A DNA stretch of 64,000 nucleotides, taken from the NCBI RefSeq assembly GCF_027579695.1, contig NC_083574.1, forward strand, positions 62,275,559 through 62,339,558, read 5' to 3'. This DNA is from Neoarius graeffei. Lineage: Eukaryota > Chordata > Actinopteri > Siluriformes > Ariidae. A program made the position numbers and the translations under genes. Under the pieces are notes generated by a model. It was not told where the DNA came from. It searched no databases and worked only from the letters and a program-made list of their open reading frames with translations. Below are positions 1 to 12,000 of the stretch, piece after piece (position 1 is the first letter of the stretch; the number at the start of each line of letters is the position of its first letter).

Positions 1-241
1 ATAGACACAGACAACCATTCACACTCACATTCACACCTACGGTCAATTTAGAGTCACCAGTTAACCTAACCTGCATGTCTTTGGACTGTGGGGGAAACCG
101 GAGCACCTGGAGGAAACCCACGCGGACACGGGGAGAACATGCAAACTCCACACAGAAAGGCCCTCGCCGGCCCTGGGGCTCGAACCCAGGACCTTCTTGC
201 TGTGAGGCGACAGCGCTAACCACTACACCACCGTGCCGCCC
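1..241 (-). mobile_element. tRNA-derived SINE, family A (cut by window edge)
   Basis: The reverse complement starts near 241 with GGCGGCACGGTGG and carries an A-box-like TAGTGGTTAGCG and a B box GGTTCGAGCCC, the internal RNA polymerase III promoter of tRNA-derived SINEs. The 3' part continues beyond the left window edge. The same unit recurs at seven other places in this window. Open reading frames in it are incidental. Confidence 0.85.
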
Positions 242-1916
242 GGCTGTATGTTTATGTTTTTTTAAAGTATCAACTGTCAATAATGTATCAAGTATTAAAT
301 GCATTGAGAAATTAATGCAAATTCCTTTTTGTAGTGAATTAAAATCAAAATTTAATCCCTCAAGTTTTGGTGTATGGACTGACTAGGAAATAAATCCAGT
401 GTTTCACTGGGCAAAACAACAACAGTGAGCAGTTCATTGCCCTTACTGCAATGTAAAATTCAACTTAATTATTATACTTTTCGTCATACTATCCTTCAGT
501 GTGGCATACAGTATATGTACTGTGTATAAAGAAATTCAATTCTTGGTTTACAACTTATTGGCCTAATGATAGCAATGAAAACAGTGGGTAAGATTTAGCT
601 ACAGTATCAATAAAAAAGTCTCCTCTCATAAAAATGTGAAAGAATGATTGGAGAAATAGTGTATACTATTAAAATATTTAATCTCAGGTCCCATCAACTG
701 ACATTTTGGCAGCAGTACTGACACTGAGCTCTATTCAAATCAGAAAAAAAAATAATGTTTACCTGCCACCTCTAGTTTCAATCTATTTTAGTTTAAACCT
801 AATCAGCCTCTTCTTCTTCTTCTTCTTCTTCTTCTAAAAAAAGCAATCACAGTAGATCGACTGATGATTTTGACTGCATTTTCCTTTCATTCAAGGTCAG
901 CTTAAGGAACAAGGCTTCAAATTATTTAAACATATTTGCATACTTTCTTCAATTTAATCAGATGCAACATGAATTAGAATTTTCATGGGGAGTATTTTGC
1001 TGAAACTTGATGTCAATTGCAAGAAAAATATTAATGTAGTTCTTTTTTATTTTTACTTTGATTTCTAAATATTTCAAACAAAATAATTAACTTGTAAACT
1101 GCAGTCAATATGACTTTTCTTTTCTTCCAATCAGGTCTTCCTGTGAACTGTCACCAACCAGCCTGGACTCAGTCATCCTCTTCATTCTCCTCTGTTTTTA
1201 TTTTCCAGCTGAGTGACCTCTTCTCTCAATGTAACCTAGCCATGACCTCTGACTCATTCAATTCAGCATGTGTCTCCAGTCCAGTGACCAGAAAAGATAA
1301 CCCCCAGATCACTGGAAATGTCAGGGAGGTGGTGACTCCCTCTTCCCTCATCAAATGTTGGGCTATTCTCATTTTGCACAAATACAATGTTTTTACCAAG
1401 GCTCTATCATCAAACTACCTTCATTCATTTTTTTTTGTCCTCAAATGCTGTTATATCAGGTATCCTTTTTCAGAAAAAAACTTTTGGAAATAATGCATGT
1501 CAGGAAAAAATGTGCTTATTCCTTGCTTTTGTAAATGAAAGAAAATTCACATTAATGATAGTGATAAAATGGAAAAATTTTATTATACAGAAACTCAAAA
1601 CACAATTCAGGATCATTCTAGATGGAATGCATCATTAAACACGCCTCCTTTATATCTTGCAGAATTAATTTTACAATTAATGAAAGAGTGAATCATATTC
1701 CTTAAAATGTTTGCCATGTTTGTTGTCTAATCCTGGACACTTGTCAAAGAAGAACAATACAGAATGTCAATAATACACATTATAATTGATAATAGCGGCT
1801 TAATAAAAGTTGAATAAAAATTACTCAAGGACATATTTTATCACATGGAATGTGAAACAGGAAATACAAAAAAGATCTTTTGTGTAAGAAATTATTTTTC
1901 ATCCTCCAACCTAAAC

Positions 1917-1977
<61 letters not shown>

Positions 1978-2511
1978 TCAACAGGGTCTGACAAACACAA
2001 GATTGATACTTGAAAATGACCAAATACAAACAGAGATGCTGATAATGGTTTGAAAAGATGGCTCTATTATGGGTTAGTATTTCATGTTAGGGAGAAAATG
2101 CTCCTAATGAGCCTTGTTTTAAAGGCTCGTAGACCCTGCCTCTCCCTCCCCTTACTCTCCAGACCACCAGGGGTTAGTGTCTATGTGTCAGGCCCTCATT
2201 GTTGACTGCCGGCGGATAATGTCCTTATTAATTGTACCTCTTTGTAAGGTGTCAGCTGCAGCCCATGATTGAGACGGATGGATCCTCTGGAGTCTGCTTC
2301 CAACCCCTCTTCCACTAGTGGATCTTTATACAGAACACAGGTGCATCATTTCTCATCTAGAAGAGTAGGCATTAGGCCCCAAGTATCTAGTGAAATATGA
2401 TGCCAAAAAAGTCAAAGGAGGCAAAGAAAATATTCTGGAAACTTTGTTATGCAGAAATATTAAATGAAGTGAATCACTCATGCACTTGAACTAAGGTGAT
2501 AGTACCATGCT
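242..2511. other. non-coding stretch with two microsatellites
   Basis: AT-rich DNA with no credible gene. It holds a (CTT)n tract at about 808-835 and an (AAT)n tract at 1917-1976. The block 2100-2350 is more complex, with TTATTAATTG and CAGCTG motifs, and could be a regulatory element; conservation was not tested. The short open frames around 1110-1638 show no recognisable domain. Confidence 0.5.
1917..1976. repeat. (AAT)n microsatellite
   Basis: About 20 uninterrupted copies of a trinucleotide. Confidence 0.95.
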
Positions 2512-2890
2512 CTTTCCCAAAAAAATGTTGGGATGCTGTCAAAAAAAAAGAAAGATTAATGTAAGGATTTGCAAATCATGGAAATCTTATATTTCATTGA
2601 AAATAGTACAAAGACAACAAATCAAATGTTCAAACTGATAATTGTTTGAAAAAATATGTAAACCCTGTAAATGATTGGGAACTGAGGAGACCAACTGCTG
2701 TAGTTTTGAAAGTAAAATGTTGTACCATTTTTACCTGAAATAGAATTTCATCTGCTCAACATTTCAGAGTCTCCTTTGTCATATTTTTCATTTCATAATG
2801 CTCCAAATGTTTTCTGTGGGTGACAGGCCTGGACTGCAGGCAGGCCAGTTTAGCACCCCCACTATTTTACTACAAAGCCATGCAGCTGTA
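2512..2890 (-). mobile_element. Tc1/mariner element, left part (family with AAAAAAGTTGGGA ends)
   Basis: The terminal region reads CCCAAAAAAATGTTGGGA and the following sequence matches, with many differences, the left end and transposase 3' region of the better preserved copy at 27670-29885. The match stops at 2890 and resumes at 5810, so the element was split by the insertions between. Heavily mutated. Confidence 0.75.
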
Positions 2891-2991
2891 ATAGACCCTT
2901 TGCGCATGATGTCATGCATCACGTGATAATTACACCTGGGGGTCAAAGAGACACCATCTTTCATGCAAGCAAGACTTAATCTGTCTTCAAT

Positions 2992-3375
2992 ATGGTTTAT
3001 TTTTGCACTGTTTTTGGTTGTTCAAATCGAGAAAAAAATGAAAAGTATTACTGTCTCCCCGCTATCAAGAAAAATGCTAACAAAGAGAAGCAAGTGCTTC
3101 AAGAACAACAAAGAAATGAGTGGTTAAAGAGAATACAATGAGAGGAGCTAAGCCTGAAAACTCCAGAGAAATTCCCGATTGTATTTAAAATATATTTTTC
3201 AAAAAATAGAAAGTCAGAAGTGAGTATGGAAGAGTTTGCTTAAGAATCTCGTTTTATTTTTTCTGCTCACATTCGAGTTAGTTTCTTCATGAAAATGTTT
3301 GATTTTCTTACAGGTGAAGCAGCTTCCTTATTCAACACGGAAAACCCAGATTGGTTTCAAACAATTCTGACATAA
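2992..3375 (+). pseudogene. THAP-domain protein remnant of ISL2EU element 1
   Basis: From the ATG at 2992 the frame reads a THAP-like zinc-finger start with spaced cysteines (FCTVFGCSN), an aromatic YYCLP segment and a RNEWLKRI segment, and stops after 49 residues. Farther on, about 3314-3375, a NTENPDWFQ segment resembles the region that follows the THAP domain in ISL2EU proteins as I recall them. The CxxH end of the zinc site is not intact, so this copy is dead. Confidence 0.5.
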
Positions 3376-4251
3376 CTCAGTAAAAAAAAAACAACAACAG
3401 GGAATGACATGCATAATATATCTTGAAAGAACAGAAAAGACTAAGAGCAGAGAGCACTGGAGCTTTGCTTCTGTTATCACAGGATCACAATCCTATGCAA
3501 AATGTCACCATGGAGCCAGAGTGTAGTAATGAACCTACAGTTTGAGAGTGTTCCACACACACAGACTGAACTTTACAAAAGCTGCATGCATGAGAAATGG
3601 AAATAAATCGACTAAGGCAGGAAAAATTATTTTGGATAAAATTGTTATTATCCATTACACACTTATCAACCTGTGTGACTCAGTTGTGCCTTTAGAATAG
3701 AGAATAAAGGAAAAGGGAACTGAACATTAACCATTTATTGAAATTATTATTACAAGGGTGATTATAGTTACTATATGACTATACAGTAGCTACAACTGGA
3801 ATGTGTTGATTCTGTTAGCGTTTGTAATTATTGCACCATCCACTATTAGATAAAATTAAAATAAAACCTTACACTATTGTTTGAAAGTCTAGAGCAAGAT
3901 ATTTGGTTATTTTACAAAAAATAACACTTCAGATATTGTTTTAACAATAACAAGCATCACTGTATAAATGATAGAGTGCAAATAGCTGTGTAACTACAGT
4001 AGATGTCTGTGGAGTTGCTGAGATATGGAGGGCCAGGAATACCATCTAGCCCACAGTTCAGGTAGGAGTCTTTGAGGGTAAATGCTTTGGCTTTCACAGC
4101 ATTCTGTTCCCAAAAGCTGATGTCGGGGGGGAAAAGTCTTTACACAAAGGTTTTCTTGCATTTGCACATATTTTTATAACTGTTCTTCCATGTCGGGACT
4201 CTTCGGGAAAAAGAAGGTATATTCCAACATGTAGCTAATGCTAATGCTAGG

Positions 4252-4437
4252 TCACAAATCTGCACCATCGCTCCAGTTGTTTCGAGGAATTTTGTACAGA
4301 TCATAACTGCTAATAAACTCTAATTTCCACGTATATCTCTCCTTTGCTTCTTTCTGACTAAGATTATCCAAGTAATCCAGTAGTAGAGCTTTTTTAACTG
4401 TAGTTTTCTTTGGACAACAGCAACAGATGCCAGACAT
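4252..4437 (-). pseudogene. YqaJ-type nuclease protein fragment (ISL2EU element 1)
   Basis: The 61-residue frame contains KEAKERYTWKLEFI and YDLYKIPRNNW. These resemble the N-terminal portion of the second ISL2EU protein, which carries a YqaJ-like recombinase/exonuclease domain. The frame in element 2 at 5407-5745 has the same layout (RYLQKLRLAG, then DVYLLPP). No catalytic part remains. Family assignment rests on remembered pattern, not a search. Confidence 0.45.
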
Positions 4438-4620
4438 CTTTGCTTGGCTTCAGTATGTGGACAGTATGTACCGGTAAACAAAGTTTGCTTGTCCCCCAGG
4501 CATAGGGTAGTGATGGTTGCTAAGTTAAATGTGACATCAGTGCAAGGGGTCTATTGAGGTATTTCACCTGACGTCACAGGGTCACGTGACGCCCCGTTGT
4601 CCGCCATTTTGAAAGTCAAG

Positions 4621-5159
4621 CTAGCTAATGTCAACAACAGTAGCTGGTATGTTACTGTAGCAATGTTTACGTTCAGTCATTTGGATGACTGTTAAAACCT
4701 TTCAGTCTCAAGTTTTTCCTTTACTGTATTTACTAGTTTACTGAGCTAGCGCGCTCGGGCAAGTCGGGAGCTAGTGCGCTCGGGCAAGCCGGGAGCTAGC
4801 GCGCTCGGGCAGGCCGGGAGCTAGCGCGCTCGGGCAGGCCGGGAGCTAGCGCGCTCGGGCAGGCCGGGAGCTAGCGCGCTCGGGCAGGCCGGGAGCTAGC
4901 GCGCTCGGGCAAGCCGGGAGCTAGCGCGCTCGGGCAAGCTGGGAGCTAGCGTGCTCGGGCAAGCCGGGAGCTAGCGCGCGCCGGCCGCCAGCAGGCTAGC
5001 GCGCGCTAGCTCCCAGCTTGCCCAAGCGCGCTAGCTCAGTAAACTAGTAAATACAGTAAAGGAAAAACTTGAGACTGAAAGGTTTTAACAGTCATCCAAA
5101 TGACTGAACGTAAACATTGCTACAGTAACATACCAGCTACTGTTGTTGACATTAGCTAG
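4621..5159. repeat. 135-bp perfect inverted repeat framing the minisatellite
   Basis: Arms 4621-4755 and 5025-5159 are reverse complements with no mismatch seen. They start with CTAGCTAATGTCAACAAC on the left arm. Similarity continues inward with isolated mismatches. The DNA could fold into a long hairpin with the GC-rich array as its loop. Confidence 0.92.
4743..4984. repeat. 25-bp GC-rich minisatellite, nine full copies plus a partial
   Basis: Unit GAGCTAGCGCGCTCGGGCA followed by RGCCGG. Copies begin every 25 bases from 4743 and differ at one or two sites. Each contains AGCGCGCT, a perfect palindrome. High GC and CpG contrast with the AT-rich surroundings. Confidence 0.95.
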
Positions 5160-5406
5160 TGCTAACAGCTAGCTGCTAGTGCACTACTACAACTACACCG
5201 ACCCTAATAATACAGTTCTTGGTGATTGCCTGGTAACAGCAAATTTATAACAGGCCATGTCTCAACAGACTAAGAAGTTATTTCAATGACATTTAATAAC
5301 ATTTTGTTTATCCTGAGGACCGAAAGTAAATGAAAATGTGAACAAACCTTAGCTGTAATAAGATGGCGACCACCGGCTCCAGGGACAACCCACTGATGTA
5401 GGCATG

Positions 5407-5745
5407 TTACCCAGCCTGACACAAATAGGCATCCAAACTCTTATACGCTTTCAGATCAATGCCTGTGTATGGTGATGGGTTTTTAACGACATAGGTATAC
5501 AGATCATGTGGGCCAAAGTCAGGTAAAGACGAGGGCTTCGTGTACTTCCGTATGTCAGTGAGCAATCCTGGTGGAAGCAGGTAAACGTCGTTCTCTAAGC
5601 CTGCTAACCTCAATTTTTGCAAATACCTCTCCCTCTGCTCGCCCTGTAAATGCCCTACGTCGCTGGATAGTGAAAGTGTTTTCTGCATCTCGCTCCTTTT
5701 TCTTTTATGTTTTTCGTTTGTCGCCTTCCTCGCATTCAAACTGAT
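5407..5745 (-). pseudogene. YqaJ-type nuclease protein fragment (ISL2EU element 2)
   Basis: The frame has a basic N-terminal part (KHKRKR), then GEQRERYLQKLRLAG, and a C-terminal NPSPYTGIDLKAYKSLDAY segment. The motif with LKAYKSLEAY is, to my recollection, characteristic of ISL2EU second proteins. The frame ends at 5407 before the nuclease core, possibly at a former exon boundary. Taken as a transposon gene fragment rather than a host gene because it lies wholly inside element 2. Confidence 0.5.
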
Positions 5746-6453
5746 TCGAGCCGTGCCATCCAAAATGGCAGCATCACATGACTTGGTCACATGGGTGAAA
5801 TACCTCAATACATGAAGAATGTGGTTTGGGATGATCTTGCTTCATAAGCAAGGCCTTCCCTGAAAAAGACATCATCTGGATGGCAGCATGTTGCTACACA
5901 ATCTGCATTTACCATTCAGCATTAATGGTGCCTTCCCAGATGAGAAAGCTACCCATGGTATGTGCACTAATGCCACCATACTATTACAGATGCTGGCTTT
6001 TGAACTTTGCACTAATAACAAGCCAGATGTTGCCTCTCCTCTTTAGCCTGGAGTACACGGCATCCATGATTTCCAAAAAGAATTTCAATTTGTCACACCA
6101 CAGGACAATGTTCCACTTCACCTCAGTCCATCAGATATGAGCTCGGGCCCAGAGAAGGCAATGTTGTTTCTGGATATTGTTTATATAGGGGTTCTTCTTT
6201 GCATGGCAAAATTTTAACTTGCATTTGTGGATACAGTGATAAACTGTGTTCAGAGACAATGATTTTTGGAAATATTCCTGAGCCCATGCAGAGAATTCCA
6301 CAAGGGGATCATACCTGTTTTAATGCAATGCTGCCTGAGTTCTTGAAGATCATGGGCATCCAATATTGGTTTTCAGTGTTGTCCCTTGTGTATAGAGATT
6401 TCTCTGGATTCTCTGAATCTTTTAATGATATTCTGAATCATAAATTAGATACC

Positions 6454-6822
6454 GGGCGGCACGGTGGTGTAGTGGTTAGCGCTGTCGCCTCACAGCAAGA
6501 AGGTCCTGGGTTCGAGCCCCGGGGCCGGCGAGGGCCTTTCTGTGCGGAGTTTGCATGTTCTCCCCGTGTCCGCGTGGGTTTCCTCCGGGTGCTCCGGTTT
6601 CCCCCACAGTCCAAAGACATGCAGGTTAGGTTAACTGGTGACTCTAAATTGACCGTAGGTGTGAATGTGAGTGTGAATGGTTGTCTGTGTCTATGTGTCA
6701 GCCCTGTGATGACCTGGCGACTTGTCCAGGGTGTACCCCGCCTTTCGCCCGTAGTCAGCTGGGATAGGATCCAGCTTGCCTGTGACCCTGTAGAAGGATA
6801 AAGCGGCTTGAGATGAGATGAG
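6454..6822 (+). mobile_element. tRNA-derived SINE, family A, full length
   Basis: It starts GGGCGGCACGGTGG, has a B box GGTTCGAGCCC, and ends in a short GATGAGAT-rich tail. It is flanked by a 14-bp perfect target duplication ATAAATTAGATACC at 6440-6453 and 6823-6836. Inserted into the Tc1 remnant. Confidence 0.9.
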
Positions 6823-7093
6823 ATAAATTAGATACCATATATGTGATTCCTAAAGTCTTTGTAATTTAATGTTGAGGAACATTATTCTTAAATTGTTACA
6901 CTATTTGTCCAAGCAGTCTTTCACAGAGTGGTGACCCCCTCCCCATCTTTACTTCTGAGTCTCAGCCTCTCTTGGATGCTCTTTTTATACCCATTCATGT
7001 TACTGACAACTTTTCTAGTCTTTTGTTGCCCCTGTCCCAACTTCTTTGAAACATATTGTTGGCATCAAATTCAAAATGAGCATATATTTTTCA

Positions 7094-7465
7094 GGCGGCA
7101 CGGTGGTGTAGTGGTTAGCGCTGTTGCCTCACAGCAAGAAGGTCCGGGTTCGAGCCCCGTGGCCAACAAGGGCCTTTCTGTGTGGAGTTTGCATGTTCTC
7201 CCTGTGTCCGCGTGGGTTTCCTCCGGGTGCTCTGGTTTCCCCCACAGTCCAAAGGCATGTAGGTTAGGTTAACTGGTGACTCTAAATTGACCGTAGGTGT
7301 GAATGTGAGTGTGAATGGTTGTCTGTGTCTATGTGTCGGCCCTGTGATGACCTGGCGACTTGTCCAGGGTGTACCCCACCTTTCGCCCGTAGTCAGCTGG
7401 AATAGGCTTCAGCTTTCCTGCGACCCTGTAGAACAGGATAAAGCAGCTAGAGATAATGAGATGAG
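7094..7465 (+). mobile_element. tRNA-derived SINE, family A, full length
   Basis: Same family and orientation as the copy at 6454. It is flanked by a 10-bp target duplication ATATTTTTCA at 7084-7093 and 7466-7475. Inserted in the same Tc1 remnant. Confidence 0.9.
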
Positions 7466-7930
7466 ATATTTTTCAAAAAACAATAACATTTCTCAATTTC
7501 AAAATCTGGTATGTTGTCTTTGTACTATTTTCAATTAAATATAGCATTTCCATGATTTGTAAATCATTGCATTGTTTTTTTTTTCTTTAATTTACATTTT
7601 ACACAGTGTTCCAACTTGTTTGGAAATTAGGTTGTGTTTAATCTTTAAAGATATTATGTACAAATCTAAATATGTACAATACTCGGGCAAAAGTGTTCAG
7701 CACCCTATTTTTCTTTTTGATCACAAACTTTGCTATAGATTATTTTATGACTTCTACATTATTGAGTCAGTACAAAAAAAAATATTAGATTTTGAAGCAT
7801 TAGTTTTCCAGCATAAAGTTAAATGTTACAGAAAATTGTTTGTATGTTAGTAAAGTATGTTAGATGTTCCACCTGGTGTTGTTTTTAGCATTACATAACT
7901 TTTCTAGTCTTTTTCCAACTTCTTTGAAAC

Positions 7931-8265
7931 ATGGGGCCAGTTACTGCAGCAGCCTTGAGCCCAAAGGGTCACTGGTTCAATTTCCAGGACCAACAGGAAA
8001 AATGGGAGGGGAGTTGAGTGAATGAACAGCACTTTCCCCTCCCTCTGTATCATGGCTGAAGTGCCCTTGAGCAAGGCACCCAACCCCCAATTGCTCCCCG
8101 GGTAATGTAACATAGCTGCCCACTGCTCTGGGTATGTGTGTGTGCTCGTTGCTCACTTGTGTGTGTGCATGTGGGTTTTTTCTGCTTCAGATGGGTTAAA
8201 TGGAGGAATTTCACTGTGCTTGAGTGTACATGTAACAAAAATAAAGGCTTCTTCTTCTTCTAAAG
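7931..8265 (+). mobile_element. SINE-like repeat, family B
   Basis: Different from family A. It has a B-box-like GGTTCAATTTCC, the phrase CCCTTGAGCAAGGCACC common in fish repeats, and ends in AATAAAGGCTTCTTCTTCTTC. A target duplication was not resolved. Confidence 0.6.
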
Positions 8266-8330
8266 AAAGCAGCATGTTATGTAAGAAACCACTTTTCAGG
8301 GAATTTTTTTTTAAATAAATAAATAAATAA

Positions 8331-8697
8331 TCTCATCTCATTATCTCTAGCCGCTTTATCCTGTTCTACAGGGTTGCAGGCAAGCTGGAGCCTATCCCAG
8401 CTGACTACGGGTGAAAGGCGGGGTAGACCCTGGACAAGTCGCCAGGTCATCACAGGGCTGACACATAGACACAGACAACCATTCACACTCACATTCACAC
8501 CTACAGTCAATTCAGAGTTGCCAGTTAACCTAACCTGCATGCCTTTGGACTGTGGGGGAAACCGGAGCACCCGGAGGAAATCCACGCAGACAACATGCAA
8601 ACTCCACACAGAAAGGCCTTCACCGGCCACAGGGCTCGAACCTGGACCTTCTTGCTGTGAGGCGACAGCACTAACCACTACACGACCGTTCCGCCCC
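8331..8697 (-). mobile_element. tRNA-derived SINE, family A
   Basis: Minus-strand copy with its tail at the left (TCTCATCTCATTATCTC) and its head at the right. It is flanked by TAAATAAATAAAT on both sides, compatible with a target duplication, although these are simple repeats and so weaker evidence. Confidence 0.85.
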
Positions 8698-9043
8698 TAA
8701 ATAAATAAATTAATTAATTAATAATAATAATAATGAAGGTTGCTGGGTTTTGCTGCAAAAATATGAAACACATGTGGCAATCAAACTCTCCAGAAGAACT
8801 TTAGCTGGTTCTGCAAGATGCTCAGTAAAACTTACCAGCCAATTTCCTTATAAAACTGCACAAACTGTACCTGAGTCTACTATTTTTAAGCACACCAAAT
8901 ATTGATTTTGTTTAATTTAATACTGTTCCCTGCTATTTATAGGACTTTTTTTAATGTACAACCATTTAATTTTATTATTTTTGAAGGCATTGTTGCTCTA
9001 CAGCATTTCTTTCCATGTGCCTGAGACTTTTGCACAGTACTGT

Positions 9044-12000
9044 CGCTACAGAAATAAGATAAATACTGTACTGAATAAGATATGACTTGCCATCACTACT
9101 TACAAGGAACTAATATCATTTCCATGAGCAAAGTAGAATGGTATGATAAATCTAAACAAGCAAGCAAGCAAACAAACAAACAACCAAATAAATAAACCTT
9201 GTACACTTTCTCAAGTGAAGGGCACCTCTGAAGAATTGTGTTAAATGTCATGTAAAACCTAATGCATAAGAATGGTACAGTAGAAGAGAGCCTTAGCATT
9301 TGGGTCAGTGGAGCAAGCTGGAAGGTTCGTGAAGGTGACAATGCTGCCCCTGTACTCCAAACTTTCCATAATTCCCAAAGCTTTATATCTGACATAATTT
9401 GCTTGTGGTTTTAGGAACTAAGAGACCTAGTCAATGCCTGATCCATGGATCTGAGCCATAAGCCACTGTCACTTTCTTGCCTCATTTATCTCTGTAATTA
9501 TGCTCACCTGAGCTGTGGGCCTGTCTAAATTAATCTCACACGACAGTTATTTCCTGTGGCAATTGGTCCTTAAAAAGACACCAATGGTATACCTTAGATT
9601 GTTCCAGTTCCTCCCAACAGTTACCATAATCATAGACTTCTACTCATGCATAAAGGCAGGGCCATCAGCAGGCCTTGATTAATTACAAATTTCAAGCACA
9701 AAGGAAGTTGGTAAGTACACTGATGCCCTGTGTGATGTCAGTCTGGTGTGTAAAGACATTTGTTTAACTGCTTTTGCAGATACATCTAGACAGGCAAGAT
9801 GTGACATTCCACATCACTCAGAAGCAATTGCTAACTCTTTTTCTCGGAATCTATAAAATCAATAGTATAATTTACACTAAGATGTGATAAAGGCATTTTA
9901 TAATGCATCAGTTGGTGGCATATGAGGAATCATGCCTTTATATTTTCCCCCATTTACTGGGATATTTGTTCTTAAAAAAACATATTACTTTAATTACCTT
10001 AGCAGGCAATATGTGACATTTCGCATCACTCAGAAGCAATTGCTAACTCTTTCTCTCAGAATCTATAAAATAGTGTAATCTATACTAAGATGTGGTAAAG
10101 GCATTTTATAATGCATCAGTTGGTGGTATATGAGGAATCATGTCTTTATATTTTCCCCCATTTACTGGGATATTTGTTCTTAAAGACAAAATACTTTAAT
10201 TACCTTTGGCTTTTAGGTTAGTTGTAATAACTTAGTGCTAATGAAATATCTTTTCTATTGATTATTTTAGTTTGTTGAAAAAAAAAAACATGGTTAATTA
10301 AATGGGCTGCAGCCTTCATTAGATCACCAGAATTAACATCAAATTCTTTACTCCTCATTAAAGGAAACAGTCAATTTAATTAATGCATATTAATCCCCAG
10401 TTATGCTTATTGCAGCTTAAAAGGCAGAGATAGGCAAACCTGACTTCTAATCATTTTATATGAAACATCCAAGTTTGATTTCAAGGGCGCAACACAAACG
10501 GGTTGCTTTTGTAAGATTTGGTAGATTTTGTGCGATCTTTCCTCCAGTTAATTAAAAAAAAGAAACAAGGATTAACGACAGCTGCCATTTTGGAGAGTAC
10601 TTGGATATTTTAGTTTGCTTTGTGCATAGTGTTACATATTATTGGCTGGAGTCTTGTGCAATTGTACACACGATGGGTCACTTCATAAATGTCCATAAAG
10701 CTACTACTAAAGGCCACATTTCAAGTTACTAAAGTGAATTTGAATGATATTTTGTTTTTCTTGCAGCTCTGTTTGTAAAAACAAACAAACAAAGAAATTC
10801 TGAAATGATTGCCACATCAAGCTTTTCCCTCCCCTTGACCAGTTGTGTCAGAGACTATCGACTGTGCCCTTGTTCTTGTTTTCTGACTAAAACCCTTTCT
10901 GTCTTGCCAACACATTACTCTCACTGGCGATAGAGAAAAGCAAACAGCTGCTGTCAAACCATCAACATAACCTACTGTAGGTTCTTTTTCCCCCAGCATT
11001 GATATGCATTAACTGAACTTGAGTGGCAAATATGGTATTCTCTTGCGTTTTGTTTTATCTCACCCATACAAAGTCTGTGAATGATCTACAAACCTTTGGC
11101 GTCTGGAGTAGAAGTTGAAATCAAAAGGTGCCTGCCCCAGAATGCACCTTTATAAAATTTCTACCCTCTGCTTTGTGCCATATCAGTCAGTCAGTTTGTT
11201 GGGAATGATAAGGTAAACAATAAAAAGTGATTATTCTGTATGTTTGGGTGAGAGTGTTTGAATAGCAACAGAAGGGCCCATAACAAAGGCTATCCTTTTC
11301 AGCCCCTGCTTAGAGTGTTTTATTGTTAGTTAGTGAAATCTTTCTTTCTTTTATATTCAACCCCAGCATATGTGACAGCATATTTTCAAATTTATGAATA
11401 ATTGGAAAACTGGAGTCTGTGCAACTTGTTACAACATTCATTAAAACTCAGAACTTATCCTGATATGAGACAAAATATTTAAGATTCATTAAAATTAAAA
11501 TCCCTATAGCAATTATTTTGCCTCATATTTTAATGTTTACTGATGTGATATTTTCTCTGCAAATAGAACAAAAAAAAAAGAATTGCACATGGATCAAAAT
11601 GTACAGATGACCTTTCACCTTCCTTTACCCCTTTATCCCCCAAGTATAAATACTGATTTTATGCAGTGCAATGGCATGTATTGAGTGTGGAATATAGTTA
11701 TTATTTTATGCAAATTTCTTCCTCAATCTGCATTTCATGGTTATCACAGTATAAGCTGAAACAGAGTGGAAAATAAAGAATGACATAGGAAAGGCAGGGG
11801 CAACCCCTTTAAGATTCCATAAACAATGGGGCTGTACTTTCACCTTTACCCCTGTTTCTGTGTCTCTTGAAATGTAGATGAATTTAATATTTATGATAGA
11901 GCCTGCTGAGTTAAATGATGGTAAGATGAGTGGTGAAGTGGAGGTAATCAATACAAATATTCAGAACCTTGTGTAATGTGTGAACTCCTATGTAAGCAGC

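Larger units (their letters stand above)
2893..4552 (+). mobile_element. ISL2EU-type DNA transposon (THAP + YqaJ), element 1
   Basis: The ends are inverted: AGACCCTTTGC at the left and GCAAGGGGTCT at the right, with further similarity (TGATGTCA and TGACATCA) inside. Each end is flanked by the dinucleotide AT (2891-2892 and 4553-4554), consistent with the 2-bp target duplication of ISL2EU elements. It holds a THAP-domain remnant on the plus strand near the left end and a nuclease-protein remnant on the minus strand near the right end. A partial second copy lies at 26456-27361. Confidence 0.7.
4555..5807 (-). mobile_element. ISL2EU-type DNA transposon, element 2
   Basis: The left end TGAGGTATTTCACC and right end GGTGAAATACCTCA are perfect inverted repeats, with similarity continuing inward. 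AT dinucleotides flank both ends (4553-4554 and 5808-5809). It contains a long internal inverted repeat framing a 25-bp minisatellite and a YqaJ-type protein fragment on the minus strand. Element 1 abuts it, sharing one AT, which fits element 1 having inserted into element 2's own AT target duplication. Confidence 0.7.
5810..7637 (-). mobile_element. Tc1/mariner element, right part
   Basis: The sequence resumes the transposase interrupted at 2890 and follows the copy at 27670-29885 in order. The right end near 7600-7637 reads GTTCCAACTTGTTTGGAA, a decayed form of the family's terminal repeat. Two SINEs are inserted in it. The transposase is full of stops and frameshifts. Confidence 0.75.
7676..9043. 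mobile_element. eroded non-autonomous Tc1-type element
   Basis: The left end ACAATACTCGGGCAAAAGTG and the right end CTTTTGCACAGTACTGT form imperfect inverted repeats of the Tc1 type with ACAGTACTGTGCAAAAG ends. The inner flanks look like known noncoding Tc1 sequence and no transposase frame remains. Two SINEs are inserted (7931-8265 and 8331-8697). Confidence 0.6.

Noticed and set aside
4743-4984. Regularly spaced 25-bp repeats as a CRISPR-like array
   Set aside because: The units are directly contiguous with no spacers, lie in a vertebrate transposon, and are a plain minisatellite.
6470-6530. tRNA gene from A and B boxes
   Set aside because: The same tRNA-like head recurs in every family A SINE copy with a long non-tRNA body, so it is a SINE head, not a functional tRNA gene.
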